Shown here piece by piece: positions 1 through 10,400 of a DNA stretch of 64,000 nt. The stretch lies in NCBI RefSeq assembly GCF_035590735.1, contig NZ_CP141595.1, positions 1,893,001-1,957,000 of the forward strand, given 5' to 3'. This DNA is from Rossellomorea aquimaris. Lineage in GTDB: Bacteria > Bacillota > Bacilli > Bacillales > Bacillaceae_B. Position 1 is the first letter of the stretch, and every line of letters begins with the position of its first letter. The notes under the pieces are model-generated. The model was not told the DNA's origin, ran no database searches, and saw nothing but the letters and a program-made list of their open reading frames with translations. The translations under genes were made by a program, and so were the position numbers.

Positions 1-810
1 GAATTTACAGGGAAAACCTTTGAAGAAGTATACAGCCAAATGGAGAGAAACCTTGAAGTGATGGAACAGGCTGTAGCCAGAGGGCTGGAAGGTGTGAAAT
101 CACATTCAGGTTTGACAGGCGGGGATGCTGTGCTTTTACAAAAGTATATTGAAAAAGGCAACTCACTTTGTGGGGACACCATCCTGGATGCAGTAAGTAA
201 AGCAGTAGCAACCAATGAAGTGAATGCTGCAATGGGGACGATTTGTGCGACGCCAACTGCAGGGTCTGCAGGAGTTGTTCCTGGAACATTGTTCGCTGTT
301 AAAAATAAGTTGAATCCTACAAAAGATGAAATGATCCGCTTCTTATTTGCGTCTGGAGCGTTTGGGTTTGTTGTAGCGAATAACGCTTCCATCTCAGGTG
401 CAGCGGGCGGATGTCAGGCTGAGGTTGGATCTGCCAGTGGAATGGCTGCAGCAGCGATTGTTGAAATGGCAGGAGGAACACCCAGTCAATCCGCTGAGGC
501 CATGGCGATCACCTTAAAAAATATGTTAGGACTTGTGTGTGACCCGGTTGCGGGACTCGTAGAGGTACCCTGTGTGAAGCGGAATGCAATGGGAGCGGCC
601 AATGCGATGGTTGCAGCGGATATGGCACTTGCAGGCATAACAAGTCGTATTCCATGTGATGAAGTGATTGACGCCATGTACAAAATCGGTCAAACAATGC
701 CGGTGGCTCTCCGTGAAACGGCTCAAGGTGGATTGGCTGCCACCCCTACAGGCAGGGAGCTTGAAGCGAAAATCTTTGGGGTTTCCCTGAATAAACGTGA
801 AGACTCATAA
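1..810 (+). CDS. sdaAA: L-serine dehydratase, iron-sulfur type, alpha chain (5' end cut off by window)
   Basis: Converts L-serine to pyruvate and ammonia together with the beta chain SdaAB, using an oxygen-sensitive iron-sulfur cluster in the cytoplasm. The frame is open from base 1, so about 269 residues are visible and the start lies outside the window. Seen in the sequence: the family blocks GTICATPTAGSAG, NNASISGAAGGCQAEVG and LVCDPVAGLVEVPCVKRN, whose cysteines are the expected cluster ligands, and the C-terminal GLAATPTGRELE. The stop overlaps the recG start by 14 bases, so the two genes are probably co-transcribed and translationally coupled. The match to B. subtilis SdaAA is close throughout. 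Confidence 0.96.
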   Translation, partial: EFTGKTFEEVYSQMERNLEVMEQAVARGLEGVKSHSGLTGGDAVLLQKYIEKGNSLCGDTILDAVSKAVATNEVNAAMGTICATPTAGSAGVVPGTLFAVKNKLNPTKDEMIRFLFASGAFGFVVANNASISGAAGGCQAEVGSASGMAAAAIVEMAGGTPSQSAEAMAITLKNMLGLVCDPVAGLVEVPCVKRNAMGAANAMVAADMALAGITSRIPCDEVIDAMYKIGQTMPVALRETAQGGLAATPTGRELEAKIFGVSLNKREDS

Positions 811-2848
811 TGAAGGACTAACGATCCAGGACATCAAGGGGATTGGTGAAGAAACAGCTGTACAGCTGAATGCAATGGGGATTTATTCTGTTCTGGATTT
901 GTTAGAATACCTGCCTTACAGGTACGAGGATTACAGGCTTCGAGACTTGGAGGAAGTCGCCCATGATGAGCGTGTCACAGTGGAAGGGAAGGTCCATTCA
1001 GAACCTGCATTAGTGTATTATGGGAGAAAAAAATCCCGTTTAACCCTGCGAATATTGGTTGGAAGAAATTTAGTGCAGGCTGTATTTTTTAATCAGCCGT
1101 ATTTAAAGAAGAAAATAAACCTTCACGATACGGTGACGGTGACAGGGAAATGGGATAAGAACAGGCAAATCATAACGGTTCAGTATTTTCAGTCGGGACC
1201 CCACGGGAAACAGGGGGACTTTGAACCTGTTTATTCTTTAAAAGGTTCTATTAAAAACAACACACTTAGAAAATTTATTAAAAAGGCTTATCAGGACTAC
1301 AGTCATTTGTTGACCGAGAACCTGCCTCATCATCTAATGGAGAAATATAAGCTGGCAAGTCGAAATGATGCTCTTTATCATCTTCATTTTCCGGATTCCA
1401 CTGAAGACATGAAGCAGGCCAGAAGACGATTTGTGTATGAAGAGTTCTTGTTGTTTCAATTGAAAATGCAGGCGCTTAGAAAATTTGAAAGAGAACATTC
1501 GTCTGGCGTGCAGCAGCATTATGATTTAGATAAGGTCAAAGCTTTTATTGACTCTTTGCCGTTTCCTTTAACTGATGCACAAAAGCGAGTGGTAAACGAA
1601 ATTTCAGCAGATATGAAGTCCCCTTATCGCATGAACCGCCTTTTACAGGGTGACGTTGGTTCCGGGAAGACTGTCGTATCGGCAATTGCATTATACTCCA
1701 GTGTAACCGCAGGATATCAAGGGGCTTTAATGGTTCCTACAGAAATTCTGGCAGAGCAGCACGCAAACTCTCTGAGTGAATTGTTGGAACCTGTGGGCCT
1801 TTCGGTTGCCCTGTTAACAAGTTCGGTAAAAGGAAAAAGAAGACGGCTTCTATTAGAAAAATTAAAAGACGGAGAAATTGATATTCTTATAGGAACACAT
1901 GCACTTATTCAGGAGGATGTTCAATTTAAGCATCTAGGACTCGTCGTAACCGATGAACAGCATCGCTTTGGGGTGAATCAAAGACGTGTACTCAGGGAAA
2001 AAGGGGAAAGTCCTGATGTATTATTTATGACAGCGACTCCGATTCCACGGACTCTAGCCATTACGGTGTTTGGCGAAATGGATGTAAGTATAATCGACCA
2101 AATGCCAGCAGGAAGAAAGTCGATTGAAACTTATTGGGCTAAAGCGGATATCCTATCAAGGGTGCTTTCGTTTATGGACAAGGAGTTAGATCAAGGCAGG
2201 CAGGCCTATGTGATATGTCCGCTGATTGAAGAGTCGGACAAACTGGATGTTCAAAATGCGATAGATGTTTACAATCAATTGCTGCACTACTTTGAAGGAC
2301 GTTACAACGTCGGCTTGATGCATGGAAGGCTTCACCCCGATGAGAAGGATGAAGTGATGAGGGAATTTAGTGCAAATCATCTTCAAGTACTTGTATCCAC
2401 CACGGTTGTCGAAGTTGGTGTGAATGTTCCAAACGCTACTTTCATGCTGATATATGATGCCGAACGCTTTGGGTTGTCTCAGCTTCATCAGTTAAGGGGA
2501 AGGGTTGGACGCGGCGAGCATCAATCCTATTGCATTCTTCTTGCCGAACCGAAAACCGAGGTTGGAAAAGAACGAATGAAGATCATGACGGAAACCAATG
2601 ATGGATTTGTCCTGAGTGAAAAAGACCTTGAACTAAGGGGTCCTGGGGATTTCTTTGGAAGAAAGCAGAGTGGGCTTCCTGAGTTTAAAGTGGCAGATAT
2701 GGTGCATGACTATCGTGCATTGGAAGTTGCAAGAGATGATGCTGCAGGCTTAATTCAATCCGATTATTTCTGGAAGAATCCCGAATATCAGCCGCTCAGG
2801 GAGTATTTATCCGGATCGGGGATATTAGAGGGTGAAAAGCTAGACTAG
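797..2848 (+). CDS. recG: ATP-dependent DNA helicase RecG
   Basis: Branch-migrating helicase that remodels stalled replication forks and Holliday junctions. It has 683 residues, the usual length. An N-terminal OB-fold wedge domain (about 50-150) is followed by superfamily 2 motor domains: Walker A GDVGSGKT near residue 285, motif II DEQH near 386, TATPIPRT near 411 and QLRGRVGRG near 564. The GTG start at 797 lies inside the end of sdaAA. No other start fits the conserved N-terminus. It ends in a hairpin terminator and is followed by the FapR-controlled lipid genes. Confidence 0.97.
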   Translation: MKTHNEGLTIQDIKGIGEETAVQLNAMGIYSVLDLLEYLPYRYEDYRLRDLEEVAHDERVTVEGKVHSEPALVYYGRKKSRLTLRILVGRNLVQAVFFNQPYLKKKINLHDTVTVTGKWDKNRQIITVQYFQSGPHGKQGDFEPVYSLKGSIKNNTLRKFIKKAYQDYSHLLTENLPHHLMEKYKLASRNDALYHLHFPDSTEDMKQARRRFVYEEFLLFQLKMQALRKFEREHSSGVQQHYDLDKVKAFIDSLPFPLTDAQKRVVNEISADMKSPYRMNRLLQGDVGSGKTVVSAIALYSSVTAGYQGALMVPTEILAEQHANSLSELLEPVGLSVALLTSSVKGKRRRLLLEKLKDGEIDILIGTHALIQEDVQFKHLGLVVTDEQHRFGVNQRRVLREKGESPDVLFMTATPIPRTLAITVFGEMDVSIIDQMPAGRKSIETYWAKADILSRVLSFMDKELDQGRQAYVICPLIEESDKLDVQNAIDVYNQLLHYFEGRYNVGLMHGRLHPDEKDEVMREFSANHLQVLVSTTVVEVGVNVPNATFMLIYDAERFGLSQLHQLRGRVGRGEHQSYCILLAEPKTEVGKERMKIMTETNDGFVLSEKDLELRGPGDFFGRKQSGLPEFKVADMVHDYRALEVARDDAAGLIQSDYFWKNPEYQPLREYLSGSGILEGEKLD

Positions 2849-2852
2849 ACAG

Positions 2853-2890
2853 GCAGATTGTGAGATTATTTCTTGCAATCTGCTTTTTTT
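2853..2890 (+). terminator. Rho-independent terminator of recG
   Basis: An 8-bp perfect stem (gcagattg at 2853-2860 with caatctgc at 2876-2883) is followed by seven T. The downstream arm also carries the -35 box of the fapR promoter, so terminator and promoter share DNA. Confidence 0.88.
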
Positions 2891-2901
2891 GATTATATAC
2901 T
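2873..2901 (+). promoter_or_regulatory. Sigma-A promoter of fapR-plsX-fabD-fabG
   Basis: TTGCAA (2873-2878), a 17-base spacer and TATACT (2896-2901) are a near-consensus sigma-A promoter. The -35 box lies inside the recG terminator. Transcription should begin near 2908, inside the FapR operator. Confidence 0.82.
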
Positions 2902-2904
2902 ACT

Positions 2905-2923
2905 ATTAGTACCTAGTACTAAT
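2905..2923 (+). promoter_or_regulatory. FapR operator
   Basis: The 19-base inverted repeat attagtacctagtactaat matches the well-known FapR box (TTAGTAC-N-GTACTAA type). It starts three bases after the -10 box, so bound FapR would block transcription initiation. In B. subtilis FapR is released by malonyl-CoA. The operator site implies autoregulation and control of plsX, fabD and fabG. Confidence 0.92.
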
Positions 2924-2940
2924 ACTGGACGGTGTTGATA

Positions 2941-3522
2941 TTGAAACTTTCAAAGAAAGAAAGACAAGGAAACCTTACAGTCACGATAAAGGAAAATCCT
3001 TTCATAACAGATGAAGAATTAGCTGAACGTTTTCGAGTAAGTGTGCAGACAATCAGGTTGGATCGTATGGAACTATCGATTCCTGAACTTCGTGAACGGA
3101 TTAAATATGTCGCAGAGAAATCATTTGAAGATGAAGTGAAATCATTACCTATTGAAGAGATCATTGGAGAAATTATTGATATAGAGTTAGATCATAGTGC
3201 GATTTCCATTTTTGATGTGAAACAAGAGCATGTTTTCGTTCGAAATGGTATAGCAAGAGGGCATCATTTATTTGCTCAAGCGAACTCTCTTGCTGTTGCC
3301 GTAATTAATGATGATCTAGCGTTAACAGCCAAGTCAACAATCCGATTTACCCGACCTGTAAAGGAAGGTGAGCGTGTTGTTGCAAAAGCGAAAGTGATAC
3401 ATAAGAAAGATCAAAAGGATCGAACAACTGTAGAAGTTCAAAGTGTAGTCGGTGGCGAACTCGTTTTCACAGGTGAATTTGAGATGTATCGCTCTAAAAA
3501 ATCTGCAAAGGATGAAGCGTAG
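2941..3522 (+). CDS. fapR: Transcription factor FapR, malonyl-CoA-responsive repressor of lipid synthesis
   Basis: Represses fatty-acid and phospholipid genes and is released by malonyl-CoA. An N-terminal DeoR-like helix-turn-helix ([21 protein letters not shown], about 23-43) precedes a thioesterase-like hot-dog domain with [16 protein letters not shown], which forms the malonyl-CoA pocket in this family. I chose TTG at 2941 because the resulting MKLSKKERQ lines up without gaps with B. subtilis FapR and ggtg lies at the right distance. GTG at 2932 is an in-frame alternative adding three residues. The plsX start follows directly on the stop codon. Confidence 0.95.
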   Translation: MKLSKKERQGNLTVTIKENPFITDEELAERFRVSVQTIRLDRMELSIPELRERIKYVAEKSFEDEVKSLPIEEIIGEIIDIELDHSAISIFDVKQEHVFVRNGIARGHHLFAQANSLAVAVINDDLALTAKSTIRFTRPVKEGERVVAKAKVIHKKDQKDRTTVEVQSVVGGELVFTGEFEMYRSKKSAKDEA

Positions 3523-4512
3523 ATGAGGTTAGCCGTAGATGCAATGGGCGGAGATCATGCTCCAAAAGAAATAGTTCTTGGTGTAAAACGGGCATTAAGT
3601 GAATTTAATGATATAGAAGTGATATTATACGGAGATGAAAATCAAATCAAACAGTACATCACACCAGGTGAACGATTGACAATCGTTCATACGGTTGAAG
3701 TAATCGAGGCAACAGACGAACCTGTAAGAGCCGTCAAACGCAAGAAGGATGCATCGATGGTGCTGATGGCACAAGCGGTCAATAATGGAGATGCGGATGC
3801 TTGTATTTCAGCAGGGAATACTGGTGCCCTTATGACAGCTGGATTGTTCATTGTAGGCAGAATTGATGGAATTGAACGACCTGCCTTGGCACCTACTCTT
3901 CCAACCTTGGATGGTAAGGGGTTTCTTATGCTCGATTTAGGTGCGAATGTCGATGCCAAGCCTGAACATCTGTTGCAATATGCCATCATGGGGAGCATAT
4001 ACGCCGAGAAAGTAAGGGGTATCAACAATCCTCGCGTAGGTTTATTAAACATCGGGACCGAAGATAAAAAAGGGAATGAATTAACCAAGAAGACATTCCA
4101 ATTGTTGAAGGACGCTCCTATTCATTTTATCGGAAATGTAGAGTCCAGGGACTTACTTGAAGGTCCTGCTGATGTCGTCGTAACCGATGGGTTCACCGGC
4201 AATATGGTGTTGAAGACGATTGAGGGAACGGCTCTTTCAGTTTTCTCTATGCTTAAAAAGACGTTCACAGCGTCAACAAAAAATAAATTGGCTGCAGGAT
4301 TAGTGAAAAATGATTTAAAGCAATTGAAAAATATGCTTGATTATACAGAGTATGGAGGCGCGGGCTTATTTGGTCTGAAGGCACCCGTGATTAAAGCCCA
4401 TGGCTCATCAAATGAGGTTGCCCTATATAATGCCATGAGACAAGCCAGGGAAATGGTGAAACACAATGTCTCCAATACGATTAAAGATGCCATCAAAGGG
4501 AGTGAAGAATAA
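3523..4512 (+). CDS. plsX: Phosphate acyltransferase PlsX
   Basis: Makes acyl-phosphate from acyl-ACP, the first step of phosphatidic acid synthesis in Gram-positive bacteria. It is a peripheral membrane enzyme working with PlsY. The 329 residues begin with the family signature [14 protein letters not shown] and contain [23 protein letters not shown] and [13 protein letters not shown]. The ATG abuts the fapR stop, and fabD begins one base after the plsX stop, so the genes form one operon under the FapR operator. Confidence 0.97.
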   Translation: MRLAVDAMGGDHAPKEIVLGVKRALSEFNDIEVILYGDENQIKQYITPGERLTIVHTVEVIEATDEPVRAVKRKKDASMVLMAQAVNNGDADACISAGNTGALMTAGLFIVGRIDGIERPALAPTLPTLDGKGFLMLDLGANVDAKPEHLLQYAIMGSIYAEKVRGINNPRVGLLNIGTEDKKGNELTKKTFQLLKDAPIHFIGNVESRDLLEGPADVVVTDGFTGNMVLKTIEGTALSVFSMLKKTFTASTKNKLAAGLVKNDLKQLKNMLDYTEYGGAGLFGLKAPVIKAHGSSNEVALYNAMRQAREMVKHNVSNTIKDAIKGSEE

Positions 4513-4513
4513 C

Positions 4514-5458
4514 ATGAGTAAAATTGCATTCATTTTTCCCGGACAAGGTTCTCAAACTGTTGGGATGGGAAAAGAATTAGCTGACAAATACCCTGAAGTA
4601 CAAGCGTATTTCGCTAAAGCGGATGAAAGATTGGAATCGGAATTAACAAGTGTTATATTTGATGGACCGCAAGAAGAGCTTACTCAAACGACAAATGCTC
4701 AGCCAGCTTTATTAACAACGAGCATCGCGATTTTGGATCGTTTAAGAAAAGAAGGTATAACAGCAGATTATACGGCCGGACATAGCTTAGGTGAATATTC
4801 CGCCCTGGTAGCTGCGGGTGCCCTCCGCTTTGAAGATGCGGTGTATGCTGTTCGTAAAAGAGGGGAATTCATGGAAGAAGCGGTTCCAAGTGGAGAAGGC
4901 ACGATGGCTGCTGTTCTGGGTATGCCAAGAGAGCCCCTAAAAGAGATTACCGATCTTGTAACTAAAGAGGGACATCCAGTAGGGCTGGCAAACTTAAATT
5001 GTCCTGGTCAAATTGTGATTTCAGGTACGGTGAAAGGAGTGGACCTTGCTTCAGAGAAGGCCAAAGAAGCTGGGGCGAAGAGGGTCATTCCACTTCAAGT
5101 GAGTGGTCCATTCCATTCTCAATTAATGAAACCTGCTGCAGATCAGTTTGTTTCAATTTTGGATTCAATTACGATTGAAGATGCAGCTGTCCCGGTCATT
5201 GCGAATGTGACGGCAGAACCTGTGACCAATCATGAAGAAATCAAGCGTTTATTAATCGAACAATTATACTCACCTGTTCAATGGGAAGATTCTATTGAGA
5301 AATTGCTTGAATTAGATGTGGATACGTTCATTGAAGTTGGACCTGGTAAAGTACTGTCAGGTTTAGTGAAGAAAGTGAATAGACGGGTGAAAACGTATGC
5401 TGTTCAAGATGAAGCGTCGTTGGAACAAACCATCCAAGCGTTGAAGGAGGAAGCGTAA
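4514..5458 (+). CDS. fabD: Malonyl-CoA:ACP transacylase FabD
   Basis: Transfers malonyl groups from CoA to acyl carrier protein to supply fatty-acid elongation. The N-terminal IAFIFPGQGSQ and the nucleophile motif GHSLGEYSALVAAG (Ser near residue 89) are present, as is the catalytic-His segment SGPFHSQLM (His near 200). The ATG at 4514, with agggagtgaag upstream, gives the expected 314 residues. An in-frame upstream start at 4466 would run back into plsX and was not used. The stop is followed at once by fabG. Confidence 0.97.
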   Translation: MSKIAFIFPGQGSQTVGMGKELADKYPEVQAYFAKADERLESELTSVIFDGPQEELTQTTNAQPALLTTSIAILDRLRKEGITADYTAGHSLGEYSALVAAGALRFEDAVYAVRKRGEFMEEAVPSGEGTMAAVLGMPREPLKEITDLVTKEGHPVGLANLNCPGQIVISGTVKGVDLASEKAKEAGAKRVIPLQVSGPFHSQLMKPAADQFVSILDSITIEDAAVPVIANVTAEPVTNHEEIKRLLIEQLYSPVQWEDSIEKLLELDVDTFIEVGPGKVLSGLVKKVNRRVKTYAVQDEASLEQTIQALKEEA

Positions 5459-6202
5459 ATGAATTTAGAAGGAAAAGTTGCCCTTGTAACGGGAGCATCC
5501 CGGGGAATAGGGAGGGAAATTGCTCTTGAGCTTGCCCGTGAAGGGTGTAATGTAGCCGTCAACTATTCTGGCAGTGAAGCGAAGGCTAATGAAGTCGTCG
5601 ATGAGATTAAGGGTTTAGGCAGGGAAGCCATTGCCGTACAATGTAATGTATCAGATAGTGATGCTGTTCAAGCAATGGTGAAGGAAACGATTAGCCAATT
5701 CGGTTCAGTGGATATTCTTGTTAATAATGCTGGAATCACGAAGGATAATTTATTAATGAGAATGAAAGAAGCAGAATGGGATGATGTCATCAACATCAAT
5801 CTTAAAGGCGTTTTCCTTTGCACCAAGGCCGTTACACGTCAAATGATGAAGCAAAGAAGCGGCCGTATCATCAATATTTCTTCGATAGTCGGTGTGAGTG
5901 GAAACCCTGGACAGGCAAACTATGTGGCAGCTAAATCTGGTGTGATCGGATTAACGAAAACAACCGCCAAAGAATTGGCACCCCGAGGCATCACGGTGAA
6001 TGCAATCGCTCCGGGTTTCATTTCCACGGATATGACGGATCAGCTTCCGCAAGATGTACGTAATGAAATGTTAAAGCAGATCCCTCTAAGCCGCTTTGGT
6101 GATCCTCAGGATATTGCGAGGGTGGTAACCTTCGTTGCATCTGAATCTGCTTCTTATATGACAGGGCAAACTCTTCATATCGATGGTGGAATGGTCATGT
6201 AA
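5459..6202 (+). CDS. fabG: 3-oxoacyl-ACP reductase FabG
   Basis: NADPH-dependent reductase of the fatty-acid elongation cycle, a short-chain dehydrogenase. Visible motifs are the nucleotide-binding TGASRGIG (about 11-18), NNAG near 88, the catalytic Ser in NISSIVG and YVAAK (Tyr near 154, Lys near 158). Its 247 residues are typical and the C-terminal HIDGGMVM is standard. The ATG follows the fabD stop directly, with ggaggaagcg as ribosome binding site. Confidence 0.97.
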   Translation: MNLEGKVALVTGASRGIGREIALELAREGCNVAVNYSGSEAKANEVVDEIKGLGREAIAVQCNVSDSDAVQAMVKETISQFGSVDILVNNAGITKDNLLMRMKEAEWDDVININLKGVFLCTKAVTRQMMKQRSGRIINISSIVGVSGNPGQANYVAAKSGVIGLTKTTAKELAPRGITVNAIAPGFISTDMTDQLPQDVRNEMLKQIPLSRFGDPQDIARVVTFVASESASYMTGQTLHIDGGMVM

Positions 6203-6244
6203 CGGAAAAAAATAATATTTTATTGATTGTTTTTGTGGATACTC

Positions 6245-6274
6245 TTTTCATTAGAGGTCAAAATGCTCTATAAT
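6245..6274 (+). promoter_or_regulatory. Sigma-A promoter of acpP
   Basis: TTTTCA (6245-6250), an 18-base spacer and a perfect TATAAT (6269-6274) stand just before the strong ribosome binding site ggggaggtga. This suggests that acpP has its own supply of transcript besides read-through from the FapR operon. No FapR box is visible here. Confidence 0.75.
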
Positions 6275-6295
6275 ACTTGAGGGGAGGTGACAAAA

Positions 6296-6529
6296 ATGGC
6301 AGAAGTATTAGATCGTGTAACAAAAATTATCGTAGATCGTCTAGGTGTAGATGAATCTCAAGTAACTCTTGAAGCTTCTTTCAAAGAAGATCTAGGAGCT
6401 GACTCCCTTGATGTAGTTGAGCTGGTTATGGAACTTGAAGATGAATTTGACATGGAAATCTCTGACGATGATGCTGAAAAAATCGGCACAGTAGGTGATG
6501 CTGTGAACTACATAAAAGCAAAAGCTTAA
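6296..6529 (+). CDS. acpP: Acyl carrier protein
   Basis: A 77-residue acidic carrier for growing acyl chains. The phosphopantetheine attachment motif [16 protein letters not shown] is present with Ser37 as the modified residue. ATG at 6296 gives [18 protein letters not shown], the family N-terminus, 5 bases after a strong ribosome binding site. An in-frame GTG at 6287 lies within that site and is rejected. It is followed by its own terminator. Confidence 0.98.
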   Translation: MAEVLDRVTKIIVDRLGVDESQVTLEASFKEDLGADSLDVVELVMELEDEFDMEISDDDAEKIGTVGDAVNYIKAKA

Positions 6530-6585
6530 TCGTTAGATTGAATCAAAAGATAAGCACATGCCGATCTTTCATTCAAAACCATTTA

Positions 6586-6625
6586 AAACTTGGTAGAGGT
6601 CTCACTTCTACCAAGTTTATTTGTG
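6586..6625 (+). terminator. Terminator after acpP
   Basis: A perfect 12-bp stem (aaacttggtaga, 6586-6597, with 6607-6618) has a 9-base loop and is followed by a short T-rich tail. It probably ends the acpP transcript and limits read-through into rnc. Confidence 0.8.
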
Positions 6626-6722
6626 TTCTAACATGCGCAAGAAACTTTTGCGTAATTGCTTTTTTTAGCATAAACTTGATAAGTAGAAAAAAGAGAACAT
6701 ATAGAGCAAGGTGGAGTGCCTT

Positions 6723-7469
6723 ATGCGGAAGCAAAGTAGAAACAAAGGAATATCCAGACATAAAAATGATAGTAAGTTTAAAACGTTTCAAAATGAAATC
6801 GGAATTCAATTTAATGATGAAAAACTACTTAAACAAGCTTTTACTCATTCATCCTATGTGAATGAGCATCGTCGTAAGCCTTATGAAGACAACGAACGCT
6901 TAGAATTTCTTGGAGATGCCGTTTTGGAATTAACGGTTTCTCAATTCTTATTCAAGAAGTATCCAATGATGAGTGAAGGTGAACTTACCAAATTAAGGGC
7001 CGCCATAGTATGTGAGCCTTCCTTGGTTAAGTTCTCGATTGAAATGAATTTCGGAGAACTCATCTTACTTGGTAAAGGGGAAGAAATGACAGGCGGTCGG
7101 GAAAGACCAGCATTACTCGCAGATGTCTTCGAGGCGTTTATCGGAGCGGTATATTTGGATCAAGGGTTAGAAACAGTGATTTCAATCCTTGAAAAAGTTG
7201 TCTATCCAAAAATTAACGTCGGTGCTTTTTCTCATGTGATGGATTATAAGAGTCAGTTACAAGAGCTGGTCCAACGAGGCAGTGCAGGGATGATTGAATA
7301 CAGCATCCTTGAAGAAAGCGGGCCTGCCCATAACCGGCAGTTTATTTCCCGAGTTAGTTTAAATGATGAAGAATTAGGCATTGGAAAAGGACGATCTAAG
7401 AAGGAAGCTGAACAACAAGCCGCACAGAAGGCTCTTGAGAAGCTAAAACAAAAGCTAGACGCTAAATAG
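6723..7469 (+). CDS. rnc: Ribonuclease III
   Basis: Double-strand-specific endoribonuclease that processes rRNA, the SRP RNA precursor and structured mRNAs. The catalytic signature [12 protein letters not shown] is near residues 57-68, followed by KLRAAIVCE and [16 protein letters not shown] double-stranded RNA-binding domain closes the protein (about 175-245, with [16 protein letters not shown]). ATG at 6723 is preceded by ggtggag at good spacing and gives 248 residues. The upstream GTG at 6711 lies within that site. smc follows after 11 bases. Confidence 0.96.
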   Translation: MRKQSRNKGISRHKNDSKFKTFQNEIGIQFNDEKLLKQAFTHSSYVNEHRRKPYEDNERLEFLGDAVLELTVSQFLFKKYPMMSEGELTKLRAAIVCEPSLVKFSIEMNFGELILLGKGEEMTGGRERPALLADVFEAFIGAVYLDQGLETVISILEKVVYPKINVGAFSHVMDYKSQLQELVQRGSAGMIEYSILEESGPAHNRQFISRVSLNDEELGIGKGRSKKEAEQQAAQKALEKLKQKLDAK

Positions 7470-7480
7470 GGGGAAAGAAG

Positions 7481-10400
7481 ATGTTCCTCAAACAACTAGA
7501 AGTAATGGGGTTTAAATCTTTTGCAGAAAGAATATCCGTTGAGTTTGTCCCGGGTGTTACAGCTGTTGTGGGACCAAACGGCAGTGGGAAGAGCAATATT
7601 ATAGACGCGATTCGCTGGGTACTTGGTGAGCAATCAGCGAAAAGTCTGCGCGGATCGAAAATGGAAGATGTTATATTTGCCGGGAGTGATTCAAGAAAAG
7701 CCCTTAACATAGCAGAGGTAACCCTTGTCCTGGATAATGAAGACGGTACACTTCCGATCGATTACAGTGAAATCAGTGTTACAAGACGAGTGTATCGCTC
7801 TGGGGATAGTGAGTATTTACTTAATAAGCAACCCTGTCGATTGAAAGACATCATTGAATTATTCATGGATTCAGGTTTAGGGAAAGAAGCGTTCTCCATT
7901 ATCAGTCAGGGGAAAGTGGAGGAAATCCTTAATAGTAAGCCTGAAGAACGAAGAACCATTTTTGAAGAGGCAGCCGGAGTATTAAAGTATAAAACAAGAA
8001 AGAAAAAGGCGGAGAATAAGTTATTCGAAACACAGGAAAATCTTAATCGTGTGAATGACATTCTTCATGAGTTGGAAGGGCAGGTAGAACCCCTTAAAAT
8101 TCAAGCTTCGATGGCACGTGATTATCTGGAGAAAAAAGAAGAGCTGGAGAAGTTCGAGGTTGCATTGACGGTCTATGATATTGAGGATTTACATAAGCAG
8201 TGGGAAAAGCTTAGTGAAGAATTTGAACATCATGGAAAAGAAGAACTGGCACTTTCCACGCGTATACAAAAGAAAGAAGCCGTTCTGACCCAAACCCGTG
8301 ATAAAATTGCGGCTCTGGATGAGTCGATTTCAAATCTTCAGGAAGTGCTCCTGGCCACGAGTGAAGAATTGGAGAAACTTGAGGGTAGAAAACAAGTATT
8401 AGTGGAACGGAAGAAAAATTCGTCTACTAACGAAACTCAATTAAAACAATCGATAGAAGAAGCAGAGGAACAAATTCGACAACTGACTTCTGAAAAAGAA
8501 AAAGCAGAAATGGAATTCAAGTCTATCGATTCAGACGTCAAGGAACTAAAAGAGCTGCTCATAACGAAACAGAATCAATTCAAGCATTACAATGAAAATA
8601 TTGAAGATGTAATAGAATCCTTCAAAAGTGATTACATTGAAAAGCTTAATCAGCAGGCGTCAGCCAAAAATGAAATTCAGTACCTTGAGCAGCAGCTGGA
8701 GCAGCAATCCAATCGAAGCGACCGATTAGAAGCAGAAAATGAAAAGTATGTGATTCAGCGTGATGAATTGCATCACAGTCACAAAGAACTTTCGAAAGTG
8801 CTGCAGGAGCAAAAAGAGGTAATTGATGAGCACATATTCTTCTATCGTGAGGAACAGCAAAAGCTTGAGTCTGTGAAGGCTAAATATGAAAAGCAGGAAA
8901 AAACCCTATATCAAGCTTTCCAATTCCTGCAACAGGCGAAATCCCGGAAAGAAATGCTTGAGGAAATGGAAGATGACTATACAGGTTTCTTCCAGGGTGT
9001 GAAAGAAGTCCTTAAGGAACGTGACGGTCAGTTAAACGGGGTTCAAGGAGCGGTTGCTGAACTGATAACCGTACCTAAATCATATGAAACGGCTATGGAG
9101 ACAGCTTTGGCAGCCTCCATGCAACATATCGTGGTTGATACTGAAGAAGATGGCCGAAAAGCCATTGCTTTCTTAAAGAAGAACCAATATGGCCGTGCTA
9201 CTTTCTTACCGATGAATGTCATTAAAGGGAAATCGATACCCGATAGTCAAAAAAATATGCTGAGGGGGCATCCTTCCTTTATAGGAGTTGGAACCGATCT
9301 CCTGAATTATGATGAACGCTTCCAAATGGTGATTTCGATCCTGGTTGGAAATGTGATCATCGCGAAGGATTTAAAGGGAGCAAATGAAATCGCAAAGCTT
9401 ATACAATATCGCTACCGTCTAGTGACCCTGGACGGAGATGTGGTGAATCCCGGTGGGTCCATGTCCGGTGGTACCATCAAGCAGAAGAAAAATTCCCTTC
9501 TCTCCAGAAAAGGTGAGCTTGAAGAAATGAAAGAAAAGCTTGCAGCGATGGAAAGCCAGACTGAACATCTCCAATCTCAAGTTAAATCACTGAAAGAAGA
9601 AAGCAGCTTCAGAGAGAAGAAGCTGGAAGAAATGAGAGTGAAAGGAGAGCGTTTGCGTCTCAAGGAGCAAGAGCTTCTTTCTCAACTACGTGAAAATGAA
9701 TTATCCCAGCAGAATCTGGATGAAAGGCTTTCACTATATGATTTGGAGAAAAAAGACTTTACGTCGGTTAAAGAGAAGCATGATTCCAGAACGAAAGAAT
9801 TAAGAGCGTCTCTGGATGAAATAGTAGAAGATATTACAAGGCTCGATCAAAAGATTAGCGAGCTTACTCTCCAAAAGAATAGTGATCGAACGTCTAAGGA
9901 TGCTTTATTGAATGAAATCAGTGACATAAAAGCAAGCCTGGCAGCACGAAACGAGCAATTGGTTAACAGCCGTAATCAATTAATTCGTGTGCAGGAAACG
10001 ATCGTCGATACAAACAAGCGAAAGGCGACTTTACAAGATGATTTGGAGTGGCTTCAGACTGAAATGAAGGATAATTTCTCAGGAGAAGAGCAGCTTGGGA
10101 AGAAGGCTGAAGAATGTTCGATTCAAAAAGCAGAAACTTCAAATTTGATTTCTTTACGACGGGAAGAGCGCTTAAATCTTCAACATGCGGTTGAAGACGA
10201 GGAGCTAAAGTTGAAAGAATTAAAGCGTCAGCATAAAGGATTGGTAGGAGCTTTAAGGGACGAGGAAGTGAAAATCAATCGTCTCGATGTTGAACTGGAA
10301 AATAGACTTGATCATTTACGTGATGAGTATATGCTTTCGTTTGAAGCGGCTAAGTCAGACTATCCCTTAACGATTGAGGTCGAAGAAGCAAGAAAGAAAG

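Noticed and set aside
5..289. Minus-strand open frame opposite sdaAA, and the many similar minus-strand frames throughout
   Set aside because: Each lies opposite a well-conserved + strand gene, has no family resemblance, and lacks a convincing ribosome binding site. I treat them as shadows.
6538..6861. 107-residue + strand frame spanning the acpP terminator and the start of rnc
   Set aside because: It crosses a perfect 12-bp terminator hairpin and runs out of frame into rnc. The protein has no recognisable features.
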